DNA of 59,166 nt from Nostoc sp. CHAB 5834 (GTDB taxonomy: Bacteria; Cyanobacteriota; Cyanobacteriia; Cyanobacteriales; Nostocaceae), in the NCBI GenBank assembly GCA_020829485.1, contig JAIVFU010000043.1, positions 1-59,166 on the forward strand, given 5' to 3'. Positions 43,552-51,682 of the stretch are shown one piece after another (position 1 is the first letter of the stretch; each line of letters opens with the position of its first letter). The notes below the pieces were generated by a model that saw only the letters and a list, made by a program, of their open reading frames with translations, ran no database searches and was not told the origin of the DNA. The position numbers were made by a program, and so were the translations under genes.

Positions 43552-46137
43552 TTATTTTTCCTGAAACGTCCAGACTCCTTCATCCCAATCTGATTCTGTT
43601 GGGGGTGACTGTAACCAATGCTGACAACGCAACAGATGCAACATAGCAGCTTTATCATGGTTATCAACCGCCAAAACTTTGGCAAACTCGGCTCTAGCAA
43701 GGGAAAATTGCCGCTTGAGGTAATAATCGCGCCCTTTGTGATAATACTCAATCACTTGCAATTTTTCGCTTTCAATAGGATTAGAACGCAAACCCAGTAA
43801 TTCGTATATGGCTACTGGCTCATTTCTACCCTTGACACGAATGTAATCTAGTTCCCTAGCCCAAATCTGATCTTGGCATGGCTTAAAAGTGTTATGGCTA
43901 ATAATAATATCGCAACCATACTGTTTACTGACACTTTCTAATCGAGAGCCAAGATTAACGCCATCGCCAATGGCAGTAAATTCCATCCGCTTACTAGAGC
44001 CGATATTCCCACTAATTACGGTATCAGAATTGATGCCAATGCCGATCTTGATTCTAGGCTTATCATCTGCATAGCGACGTTGATTAAATTCGTGCAGGCG
44101 ATGCCGCATTTCTAAGGATGTTTGCACTGCCATCCAAGCATGTTCTTGCAATGGTAGGGGAGAACCAAACACAGCCATGATGGCATCACCGATATATTTA
44201 TCAAGAGTGCCTTTATGTTTAAAGACTGCCTCCACCATTGATTCAAAATATTCATTGAGCATACTCACCACTTCTTCTGCTTGTAAGTTTTCAGTTAAAG
44301 TGGTGTAGCCGCGAATATCGGAAAATAAAATCGAAACTTCTTTACGATCGCCTCCTAGTTTAGCGTCATCTAATTTCAGCAATTCTTCGGCTAATTCCTG
44401 GGTCATGTAGCGGTACATTGTACTCTTGAGCCGCTTTTCATCACTGATATCTTCCATGACTACCAGCGCCCCCCGGACTTGCTCTTGGTCGCTAGCATCA
44501 GCTATTGTGTTAATCGATAAATTGATACTGTGCTTTTCTGTACCAGTAGTTAGGAGTGTGCGATCGGGGTAATATTGCTGACGGCCTTTTAAGTCGGCTG
44601 CATGTAAAGCATCTTGATACCACTTGCTAAAGTCACCTTCTTTGATGCCGATCGCATCAGTAACTAATTTACCTTCTAAACGGTCTTCTGGCTCCAGTCC
44701 TAGCAAACGCTTGGCACTTTCATTGGCGGCGATAATTAACCCAGTTTTATCAGTGGAAACTACTCCATTGGAAAGACTACGCAAAATATCCCGTTGCATT
44801 TGTTCTTGTTGTTTAACTGTGGCAAACAACTGAGCATTATGTAGTGCTACTCCCGCTTGAATATTAAAAGCTTCCATAAACTCTTCATCGTTGCGGTCAA
44901 AACTAGCTTGGAAGCAGTCGGGAGCTTTAGGCCAATCAACTGGATTATAAGGTGGAAAATCACCAGATTTCTTTTTATTTACAAGCTGGGTAACGCCAAT
45001 TAGTTGTTCATCGCCGTTAAATACTGGCATACAAAGTAAGCTACAGGTGCGATAGCCATTTTCCTCGTCGAATTTTTGGGATGTCTCCGAGTCAGGATGG
45101 TTGTACAAGTCAAAGGCAATATTGAGCTTTTTGCCAGAAACCGCTACTAAACCAGCAAAGCCTTTACCTACCGGGACTCGTAACTCCTTAGTGGAACCAT
45201 CATCCTGGGTGATTTTCGTCCACAATTCATGACGATCGCGGTCTATTAACCATAGTGTACTGCGATCGGCATTCATCAGTTCCTTGGCTTCATCCATCAC
45301 CCGCTTGAGGGTGTCTTCTAAGTCGAGACTGCTTTGAGATAGGGACTTGATCGCCTTCATCAGCGCCGCCACTGCTCTTTGTTTTTGAGTGGCGACATAA
45401 AAAGAGCGCGAGGATTCTAAAATCAGGCGAATCGAAGGAGCAAATTCTTGAAATAATTGTTCGTCACCACAGATAAAACCTTTGGTATCAATCCGCTCTG
45501 CAAGTGGAATATCAGGATTATTCCCACATTTTAATTTATTCAGTAATTGCACTACCGCAACTAACTGTCCATGTTCATTTAATAATGGCAAAGCTAGCAT
45601 GGTGTAGGTGCGGTAGCCAGTTCTTTTTTCTTGTTCTTGGGCAAAATGCGATCGCGGATCGTTATAAAAATCAAAGGGAATATTAATAACTCGCTTGAAA
45701 GTGGCGACTTCTCCAGCAATGCCTTTATCGGCGGGGATACGAATTTCTAAAGAGCGATCGCCCTCCCCCTCAGCCAGAATCGACCAGAGTTCTTGTTTTT
45801 CTTCATCCAATAAAAATATTGTCGTCCGGTCTGCCCCCAGTAATTCCCCGGTTTTTAAGGTAATCGAATGCAACATTTCTTGCAGAAGAGTTTCAAATCC
45901 CTGAGAATCCAGCATTGACAGGGTTTGATGGACAATCTGTAATTTTTGCTCGACATCCTGAACGACTTGTTTAAAAGTATCTTGAGTTAAAGGAGCAAGA
46001 AACGTAGAGAAAGTTCCTTGTCTTGTGGCAAGAGCACCCACAGGAGCAGAATTTGCTTGTAATTCGAGGTTTTCTTGGTTGTGAACACCAATAATTAAAT
46101 CGGTGGTCTCCCCACAACTTCCTTGATACACTGACAT
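43552..46137 (-). CDS. cyaB1: CyaB1-type adenylate cyclase (GAF-GAF-PAS-CHD-TPR)
   Basis: Makes cAMP from ATP. The 861-residue protein has GAF-A (about 75-235), GAF-B (about 260-430), a PAS domain (about 450-560), a class III cyclase domain (about 595-770) and a TPR-like tail (about 795-850). The cyclase shows SILFSDIRGYTTLTE and KYIGDAIMAVFG (metal aspartates), then AIGDGVNLGSRLE. Both GAF domains have the Phe-Asp motif of cAMP-binding tandem GAFs (INIPFDFYND, LNIAFDLYNH), which implies positive feedback by cAMP, as shown for the Anabaena enzyme of the same order and near-identical length. The gene is monocistronic. Confidence 0.93.
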   Translation of the reverse strand: MSVYQGSCGETTDLIIGVHNQENLELQANSAPVGALATRQGTFSTFLAPLTQDTFKQVVQDVEQKLQIVHQTLSMLDSQGFETLLQEMLHSITLKTGELLGADRTTIFLLDEEKQELWSILAEGEGDRSLEIRIPADKGIAGEVATFKRVINIPFDFYNDPRSHFAQEQEKRTGYRTYTMLALPLLNEHGQLVAVVQLLNKLKCGNNPDIPLAERIDTKGFICGDEQLFQEFAPSIRLILESSRSFYVATQKQRAVAALMKAIKSLSQSSLDLEDTLKRVMDEAKELMNADRSTLWLIDRDRHELWTKITQDDGSTKELRVPVGKGFAGLVAVSGKKLNIAFDLYNHPDSETSQKFDEENGYRTCSLLCMPVFNGDEQLIGVTQLVNKKKSGDFPPYNPVDWPKAPDCFQASFDRNDEEFMEAFNIQAGVALHNAQLFATVKQQEQMQRDILRSLSNGVVSTDKTGLIIAANESAKRLLGLEPEDRLEGKLVTDAIGIKEGDFSKWYQDALHAADLKGRQQYYPDRTLLTTGTEKHSINLSINTIADASDQEQVRGALVVMEDISDEKRLKSTMYRYMTQELAEELLKLDDAKLGGDRKEVSILFSDIRGYTTLTENLQAEEVVSMLNEYFESMVEAVFKHKGTLDKYIGDAIMAVFGSPLPLQEHAWMAVQTSLEMRHRLHEFNQRRYADDKPRIKIGIGINSDTVISGNIGSSKRMEFTAIGDGVNLGSRLESVSKQYGCDIIISHNTFKPCQDQIWARELDYIRVKGRNEPVAIYELLGLRSNPIESEKLQVIEYYHKGRDYYLKRQFSLARAEFAKVLAVDNHDKAAMLHLLRCQHWLQSPPTESDWDEGVWTFQEK

Positions 46138-46384
46138 AATAGGTTTTATATAGCAGGATGAGACTTTAGATGTAACAATGCAATTAAATTTATGTAAGTG
46201 GTGCTAAAAGCAACAATTCCTTGATGTTATCCATAGTTTAATCGCTTGTTTAGCTAGCGTCATCCTGAAAACCAAGGTGGAAGTCAATTACTTATGGACA
46301 CAGTACAGATGCGGTAATACTACGAACCCCTGTTACCGTTTACACATAAGTCTTCTGGGGTTCGTCAATTTTGTATTATTAAAG

Positions 46385-46495
46385 GGCATTGCTGATTGCG
46401 GTATGAAAACGATTGTGCATTCCGGTGAAAATCCTTGTAGAGACGTAAAATTTTCCGTCTCTACATCCAAATTCATACCTCGATTCAGCAACGCC
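46385..46495. mobile_element. 111-bp GGCATTGCTGA MITE-like element, copy 3
   Basis: Same length as the copies at 19399 and 26187, and nearly the same sequence as the latter. TTATTAAAG flanks both sides (46376-46384 and 46496-46504), a 9-bp duplication, one base longer than at the other two sites. One T-to-C change in the central GTAAAATTTTCCG weakens the palindrome. Confidence 0.9.
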
Positions 46496-46827
46496 TTATT
46501 AAAGAAGTCACGCGGTGTGCAACTTTCTCTCAAACCTAACCCCCAGCCCCTTCTCTACAAGGGAAGTGGGGTTTCAAGAATAAGTCGCACATTGTACAGA
46601 AGTCAGAATCAAGGAGGGCTATTTCATTCTCATCTAGTCCGCCTCAGAATGAATTCTGAGTCTAATAGCGAAAGTCGTCTAAAGACGACTAAGAAAAGGT
46701 TACAGTCTGTTTTAACGGACTTTAGCTATGAAGCGCTGAATTTCAGTTCTGGGCGGTTTCTGTTTAGAACCAAATAGCCCTGAGAATCAAGAGCGTGGAC
46801 TATTGAGATCCGCGACTCGTAAAAAAT

Positions 46828-46980
46828 TCATTCTGAATTCTGACGACTGACTCCTAAATTTTGTTTCAATAAATCTAATAATGCGATCGCCTTCACCAAT
46901 TTCTCTGGATCTACAGGGTTGGAAATATGCTGTTGAAATCCGACAGCGATCGCTTGCTGATGATCTATCTCACCAGCAGA
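46828..46980 (-). pseudogene. Remnant of a response-regulator receiver domain
   Basis: The minus-strand frame reads SAGEIDHQQAIAVGFQQHIS, then NPVDPEKLVKAIALLDLL, to a TGA at 46828-46830. This is the end of a receiver domain, normally AGExDxxxAxxAGFxxHxxKP, from a hybrid kinase or regulator; the KP lysine has become Asn. The frame stops abruptly at the element starting at 46983, and I could not find the rest of the gene beyond it. Confidence 0.75.
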
Positions 46981-46982
46981 AG

Positions 46983-47128
46983 TAAGCTGTTACGCAAATA
47001 ACATTGTACATTTACCTGATAACTGTTGACTGATGACCGATAACCGTCAACCGTCAACCGTCAACCGTCAACCGTCAACCGTCAACATTATAAAGAATGT
47101 TTATATAATTTAGACGCATATCAGCTTA
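46983..47128. mobile_element. TAAGCTG-ended MITE-like element carrying six CCGTCAA heptads
   Basis: Nearly identical to 17566-17705, but with six CCGTCAA units (47044-47085) instead of four and without the extra GACGGTT in the left arm. It abuts the receiver-domain remnant at 46828-46980. Confidence 0.78.
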
Positions 47129-47293
47129 GTTAAAGCGATCGCATACTCATGTTTAATTGTATTTTAAATACATTTCCTTGGGCAGATGAAATTTAGATGA
47201 TATCAGGTTCTGATAATTACGTTCTGCTGACTCACAAACAAAAAATAAGCTAAAATTCAAGCAGAGTAAGCATTTCCCGCTCAGAAACTCCCC

Positions 47294-48034
47294 ATGCTTG
47301 ATAACCTGCAAACCCAAATTTACCAATTAGAACAATTTGCCAACAGCCTCGTTTCTAACCAACTGAGACACCTTAGCGTGGTGAGTGTTGGTATCATCTT
47401 TGCTGCTGGCTTGCTTACCAGTCTTACACCCTGTATGCTTTCTATGCTGCCAATTACTATTGGTTATATCGGCGGTTATGAAGCTAAAAGCCGCTTGCAA
47501 GCAGCTGCCCAATCAACTTGGTTTGCTTTAGGATTAGCAACTACCTTGGCAGGGCTTGGTATTATAGCAGCTTTTGTCGGAAAAGTCTACGGTCAAGTGG
47601 GAATTGGTTTGCCGATTATCGTCAGCATTATCGCCATTCTCATGGGGCTGAACTTATTAGAAGCACTACCTCTGCAATTTCCATCCTTGGGCGAAACGAA
47701 TTGGATTTCGCCAGATTTACCAGCAGGATTGCGTTCTTATTTACTGGGGCTGACTTTCGGCTTAGTCGCATCCCCTTGTAGCACACCTGTTTTAGCTAGT
47801 TTGTTGGGTTGGATTGCCAATACACAAGACTTAATTTTAGGGGCTGTTTTGCTACTTTCTTACACAGCCGGTTATGTAGCACCGTTGATTTTGGCGGGTA
47901 CTTTTACAGCTTCAATTAAAAAGTTACTAGAATTGCGTCGCTGGTCTGGTTGGATTAACCCAGTTAGCGGGGCGCTGTTAGTAGGATTCGGTGTGTTTTC
48001 CTTAATTTCTCGGATTCCCCTTGGCAGTTTTTAA
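47294..48034 (+). CDS. ccdA: Cytochrome c biogenesis protein CcdA
   Basis: A 246-residue thylakoid or plasma-membrane protein with six predicted spans. It carries reducing equivalents across the membrane to keep apocytochrome c cysteines reduced (System II maturation). The two conserved cysteines sit in LTSLTPCMLSMLPITIGY and GLVASPCSTPVLASLLGW at the starts of paired helices, as the family requires. ccs1 follows 30 bp downstream on the same strand, so the two are probably co-transcribed. Confidence 0.95.
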   Translation: MLDNLQTQIYQLEQFANSLVSNQLRHLSVVSVGIIFAAGLLTSLTPCMLSMLPITIGYIGGYEAKSRLQAAAQSTWFALGLATTLAGLGIIAAFVGKVYGQVGIGLPIIVSIIAILMGLNLLEALPLQFPSLGETNWISPDLPAGLRSYLLGLTFGLVASPCSTPVLASLLGWIANTQDLILGAVLLLSYTAGYVAPLILAGTFTASIKKLLELRRWSGWINPVSGALLVGFGVFSLISRIPLGSF

Positions 48035-48064
48035 TATCAATACATTTGTTATATTTTACACATA

Positions 48065-49462
48065 ATGACTTTAGAAGATTCAGCGTCGAAAGAATTAAAA
48101 TGGTGGGCAGTACCTGGGCACTTCTTAAGGCAAGAGCTTTTGCCTGTACTGACCAACTTACGACTAGCGATCGCACTACTGCTATTGATTGCAATCTTTA
48201 GCTCCACTGGTACTGTAATTGAGCAAGGTCAATCACCCGCATTTTACCAAGCCAACTACCCAGAACATCCAGCTTTATTTGGTTTCTTAACTTGGAAGGT
48301 AATTCAGGTAGTTGGGTTAGACCACGTATATCGTACTTGGTGGTTTTTAGCATTACTAATTTTATTTGGCACTAGCTTAACTGCTTGTTCATTTACCCGA
48401 CAGTTACCAGCCTTAAAAGCTGCCCAGCGCTGGAAATATTACGACGAACCACGCCAATTTCAAAAGTTAGCTTTAAGTGCAGAACTAGATACTGGTTCCC
48501 TGGATTCTCTCAGCCAAATTTTACAGAAACGCCGCTATAAAATTTTTCCAGATCAAGAAAAAGAAAATCTCCTTTACGCCCGCAAGGGAATAGTCGGACG
48601 CATCGGCCCAATCATCGTTCATATTGGCATCGTCGCTATTCTGATCGGGGGAATTTGGGGGGCGATGACTGGTTTTTTGGCTCAGGAAATGGTTGCTAGT
48701 GGCGATACATTTCAAGTGACAAATATTGTCGATGCTGGCCCTTTAGCCGCCCAAATCTCGAAAGATTGGTCTGTGCGCGTTAATCGTTTTTGGATTGACT
48801 ATACACCATCTGGCGGCATCGATCAATTTTATTCGGATATGTCTGTCTTGAATAAGCAGGGAGAGGAAATTGACCACAAAAAGATTTTTGTCAACGAGCC
48901 TCTGCGCTATCATGGCATCACTTTCTATCAAACTGATTGGGGAATTGCGGGTGTTCGCGTCCAATTTAACAACAGCCCGGTTTTTCAGCTACCAATGGCG
49001 CAATTGAATACTAACGGACAAGGGCGCATTTGGGGAACGTGGGTTCCTACGAAACCTGATTTGAGTGAGGGTGTCTCCCTGTTAGCCAAAGACTTGCAAG
49101 GGATGGTATTAATTTATGATCCCACTGGCAAACTCGTTGATACTGTCCGCGCTGGGATGTCTACCGAAATTAATGGCGTGAAGCTGAAAATTCTGGATGT
49201 GATTGGTAGCACTGGCTTACAAATTAAAGCCGATCCAGGTATACCAATTGTTTACTCAGGGTTTGGTTTACTAATGTTGGGTGTAGTGATGAGTTACTTT
49301 TCTCATTCACAAATATGGGCATTGCAAAAAGGCGATCGCTTGTATGTGGGTGGCAAAACTAATCGCGCCCAAGTTGCTTTTGAACAAGAGGTTTTGGAGA
49401 TTTTAGATCGGCTGACTTCACAGCCAAAAGGTGAGGAGAAAGAGACGGCGATTGAAGTTTAA
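48065..49462 (+). CDS. ccs1: Cytochrome c biogenesis protein Ccs1 (ResB/CcsB)
   Basis: A 465-residue membrane protein of the ResB family. With CcsA (not in the window) it delivers and attaches heme to c-type cytochromes such as cytochrome f and c6. It has N-terminal spans ([20 protein letters not shown]), [20 protein letters not shown] near residue 110, a span at about 185-203 ([17 protein letters not shown]) and a C-terminal span ([20 protein letters not shown]). A long lumenal loop lies between the third and last spans. The [14 protein letters not shown] histidine region is typical. It pairs with ccdA immediately upstream. Confidence 0.94.
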   Translation: MTLEDSASKELKWWAVPGHFLRQELLPVLTNLRLAIALLLLIAIFSSTGTVIEQGQSPAFYQANYPEHPALFGFLTWKVIQVVGLDHVYRTWWFLALLILFGTSLTACSFTRQLPALKAAQRWKYYDEPRQFQKLALSAELDTGSLDSLSQILQKRRYKIFPDQEKENLLYARKGIVGRIGPIIVHIGIVAILIGGIWGAMTGFLAQEMVASGDTFQVTNIVDAGPLAAQISKDWSVRVNRFWIDYTPSGGIDQFYSDMSVLNKQGEEIDHKKIFVNEPLRYHGITFYQTDWGIAGVRVQFNNSPVFQLPMAQLNTNGQGRIWGTWVPTKPDLSEGVSLLAKDLQGMVLIYDPTGKLVDTVRAGMSTEINGVKLKILDVIGSTGLQIKADPGIPIVYSGFGLLMLGVVMSYFSHSQIWALQKGDRLYVGGKTNRAQVAFEQEVLEILDRLTSQPKGEEKETAIEV

Positions 49463-49786
49463 ACGCTTCAGGGGCGCAAAGGAAATCGCAGAGGAACGCA
49501 GAGAATTGCTGCTTAGAGTATTCCAAGTTTTAGAATCTTTCTCTCTGCGTTCTCTGTGCCTCTGCGGTTCGTTCTCTTATTTATCCCTCAAATTTAATAA
49601 AAGTTCGTAGTAAGGACTTTAGTCCTTGATTTGAGCGATAAATCGCCCACTACAAACCCTTCATAACTAATGAGACAAACTACTAGTTTTTAGTTTACAG
49701 TAGGCGATCGCGTTATTTGATCAACCTGAGTACAAAGTCCTGATTTTATTGCCTAGCGTCTCTACAAGCCAAAGTTTTTATTATGG
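49463..49786. other. Short repeat-filled interval
   Basis: Holds TTCTCTCTGCG/TCTCTGTGCCTCTGCGG dispersed-repeat words (49535-49570) and a GTAGT-type foldback (49601-49660). It lies between the convergent ends of ccs1 and queF and probably provides termination for both. Confidence 0.5.
49601..49660. repeat. GTAGT-type foldback repeat
   Basis: AAGTTCGTAGTAAGGACTTT at the left and a GCGATAAATCGC hairpin followed by CCACTACAAACC at the right. It combines the arm of the 7251-7311 copy with the GAGCGAT/ATCGCTC motif of the 31463 copy, showing that these repeats are modular. Confidence 0.5.
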
Positions 49787-50200
49787 TTACTTATGATGAC
49801 GCACTTCAACCACGGTATGTACATTACCGCGAGGCGTAAAATCTGCCTTGACACTGGCTTCTAACGGATCGCAAGCAGCTACAAAATCATCCAAAATTTG
49901 ATTGGCAGATTCTTCGTGGGAAATGTAGCGATCGCGGTAACTGTTAATGTAAAGCTTAAGCGCCTTCAGTTCCACTACCCGTTCATCAGGTATATATGTA
50001 ACGTAAATTGTCGCAAAGTCAGGATAACCAGAAAACGGACATTTACAAGTAAATTCCGGCAAAGTAATATTAATGTCATATCGCCTCCCCACACGCGGAT
50101 TCGGAAAGGTAATTAGTTTACCTTCGGCAATATCGCGTTCGCCATACTTCATTTCTGGGCTTGTCTGGGTTACACTTTCGGGTAATTTGTCATTTGTCAT
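49787..50200 (-). CDS. queF: NADPH-dependent 7-cyano-7-deazaguanine reductase QueF
   Basis: Reduces preQ0 to preQ1 in queuosine synthesis for tRNA wobble positions. The 137-residue protein is the short (YkvM-type) form. It has the nucleophile in EFTCKCPFSGYPDFATIYV (Cys in CPFSG) and the QueF motif VELKALKLYINSYRD, with HEESANQI and NVHTVVEVRHH following. The start codon lies inside an ATGACAA tandem repeat, so the first residues (MTNDK) come from repeat DNA. The other queuosine genes are not in the window. Confidence 0.95.
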   Translation of the reverse strand: MTNDKLPESVTQTSPEMKYGERDIAEGKLITFPNPRVGRRYDINITLPEFTCKCPFSGYPDFATIYVTYIPDERVVELKALKLYINSYRDRYISHEESANQILDDFVAACDPLEASVKADFTPRGNVHTVVEVRHHK

Positions 50201-50277
50201 TTGTCATTTTACTTATCTTTACGTCTTTTTAGTAATTTTATTCCTAACTCCTGTACAGACGCGATTAATCGCGTCTC

Positions 50278-50676
50278 TCAATACTCTTCCTTCTCCCAGT
50301 CTGGGCAATTTTCATCTTCACAACCGTGGGGATGCATGGCACAAACTAACAAATTACCACTATAAACTTGACCGTGGTAGTGAGTACAACCTATACAGGC
50401 AGGATTTTTTTCGGCTGTGGGTTCAACTGAATAAGGAAAGCCTGGATCTATATCTGTTACAATGTCCTCCAGTTCCCAGTAAGCTTCAAATATTGGTTCA
50501 GTCAAATCCTGGAAATACTGATCGACTTCAATGGCAATGTTAGGGACTTGCTCGCTCATTTCTTCCGTTAGCTCAAAAAAAGCGTCTACCATTTCACTCA
50601 TTCCCAGGAAGAAACGCTCTACTTCATCAGCCACTGTTTCAACGATCTCTACTAAATCTTTTTGCCACTGTTCCAT
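50278..50676 (-). CDS. Cyanobacterial protein with C-terminal Cys-rich motif
   Basis: A protein of about 132 residues from ATG 50676 (MEQWQKDLVEIVETVADEVE), which has an AAGGTG ribosome site about 8 bases upstream. A longer frame to 50754 would add a nonconserved head. The N-terminal two-thirds is acidic and helical. The C-terminus has NPACIGCTHYHGQVY, LVCAMHPHGC and ENCPDWE, a set of Cys and His likely to bind zinc or an iron-sulfur cluster. I recognise it as a conserved cyanobacterial hypothetical without assigned function. It is 77 bp upstream of queF on the same strand and may be co-transcribed. Confidence 0.75.
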   Translation of the reverse strand: MEQWQKDLVEIVETVADEVERFFLGMSEMVDAFFELTEEMSEQVPNIAIEVDQYFQDLTEPIFEAYWELEDIVTDIDPGFPYSVEPTAEKNPACIGCTHYHGQVYSGNLLVCAMHPHGCEDENCPDWEKEEY

Positions 50677-50832
50677 AAACTTGACACCTTTGCAGGCTAT
50701 AAACAGGACGCTTTGTGTTATCTGGCTAGAAGGACTAGAGTACACACTAAGCAATGTATCTTATCAAGTTTCTATTTGAAGTGTCATGTCAAACTGCCAC
50801 TTCTTACTAATATTTCGCTCCAAGAATGCTTT

Positions 50833-51219
50833 TTATTGATCGCGTTGCAATCTTTTTAACTCGTTTTGTAGCTCTAGCACTTCTTGGCGTAATTTTTCTG
50901 TGTTCTCATCAGTTGATCCCTCTTTCACCGTTGGTTCTTCATCTTCCTCTAAAATTTCAATGCGACGAGGTTCTGAAGGAGGCTTTTTCTCAGAGGTTTC
51001 AGCAGATGGCTGGGCTTGTTGGGCTTGCTTCATCATATCTTCAACGAAGCGGCGGGCTTCTTCTGTGTTCATTTCGCCCTTTGCGACCATTTCATCTGCC
51101 AGTTTTTGGACTTGCGATCGCACTTCGGCTAATTTTCCCCCTGCTTTCTCACCTGCGTAAGAAGCTAATCCAACACCGAGGTAAAAAGCTTTTTGAACAA
51201 TATCTCCAAAACCAGCCAT
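50833..51219 (-). CDS. Phasin-like coiled-coil protein
   Basis: A 128-residue protein. The N-terminal half, MAGFGDIVQKAFYLGVGLAS then KLAEVRSQVQKLADEMVAKG, resembles the phasin/polyhydroxyalkanoate granule-associated family. The middle is Pro/Glu-rich and disordered. The end (ENTEKLRQEVLELQNELKRL) is a coiled coil. True phasins coat PHA granules, but no PHA genes are near, so this could equally be a structural protein. The SRP RNA gene lies immediately upstream on the same strand. Confidence 0.72.
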   Translation of the reverse strand: MAGFGDIVQKAFYLGVGLASYAGEKAGGKLAEVRSQVQKLADEMVAKGEMNTEEARRFVEDMMKQAQQAQPSAETSEKKPPSEPRRIEILEEDEEPTVKEGSTDENTEKLRQEVLELQNELKRLQRDQ

Positions 51220-51240
51220 TTTCCCTGACCGCTCCTACAA

Positions 51241-51330
51241 ATAGGGCGACCCGGAGACTACGCCTACCACAAGCCTCCCGTGTTGCTGCTACCTTCCGGT
51301 TCTGACAAGATTTGGGTGTTGCGATCGCAT
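51241..51330 (-). ncRNA. ffs: Bacterial small signal recognition particle RNA
   Basis: On the minus strand the sequence contains TTGTCAGAACCGGAAGGTAG followed by CAGCA. This is the universally conserved SRP RNA domain IV, with the GGAA tetraloop and asymmetric internal loop that bind Ffh. The flanking sequence CACCCAAATC and ACACGGGAGGCTTGTGG supplies the stem continuation. About 90 nt is typical of the short bacterial type. The ends are approximate. Confidence 0.88.
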
Positions 51331-51379
51331 AGATCCAGGTCTTCTAAAAGCATAACACTAAAAGTCAGTAATGTGTGTG

Positions 51380-51676
51380 CTATTCCATAACAATCCGCCA
51401 TTCATAAAGCTGATAGTTGACGCAACCGTGTTTCACCAACGGGTCATCAGCTACAATCGCTTCTGCTTCTTCCTTTGAGCCTGCCTCAAACAGCAACATC
51501 CCGCCTCTTTGCTCTGCCCAATAGCCTGTTCGCGCTTTGTGTCCTTTAGCAATCAAGTCCTGAATGTAGGCTTTGTGGGCAGGTACATATTGATCAAAGG
51601 TACGTTTATCGACCTTACCTTCTTCAATCTTTACAAACCACGGCATTTGCTTCTTAACTCCAGTTGCAACAGACAT
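51380..51676 (-). CDS. YciI family protein
   Basis: A 98-residue YciI-like ferredoxin-fold protein. It has PWFVKIEEGKVDKRTFDQYV, HKAYIQDLIAKGHKARTGYW, GGMLLFEAGSKEEAEAIVAD and DPLVKHGCVNYQLYEW. The conserved His-Asp pair around HKAYI and DDPLVK is kept. Family members are small oligomers, some with dehydrochlorinase-like or scaffold roles; the substrate here is unknown. It overlaps no neighbour but lies 6 bp downstream of the sugar dehydrogenase gene on the same strand, so the two are probably co-transcribed. Confidence 0.9.
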   Translation of the reverse strand: MSVATGVKKQMPWFVKIEEGKVDKRTFDQYVPAHKAYIQDLIAKGHKARTGYWAEQRGGMLLFEAGSKEEAEAIVADDPLVKHGCVNYQLYEWRIVME

Positions 51677-51682
51677 CCTGAT

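Larger units (their letters stand above)
46138..47293. other. 1.15-kb interval packed with repeats and a gene remnant
   Basis: Between the divergent cyaB1 and ccdA genes. It holds a 9-bp inverted repeat (ACGAACCCC at 46322, GGGGTTCGT at 46357), the third 111-bp element, a foldback segment at 46660-46760 (GTCGTCTAAAGACGAC), a receiver-domain remnant and a heptad-bearing element. Confidence 0.6.

Noticed and set aside
49787..50200. QueF considered as GTP cyclohydrolase I (related fold)
   Set aside because: It has the QueF motif ELKALKLYINSYRD and the nucleophilic Cys in CPFSG, and it is too short for FolE.
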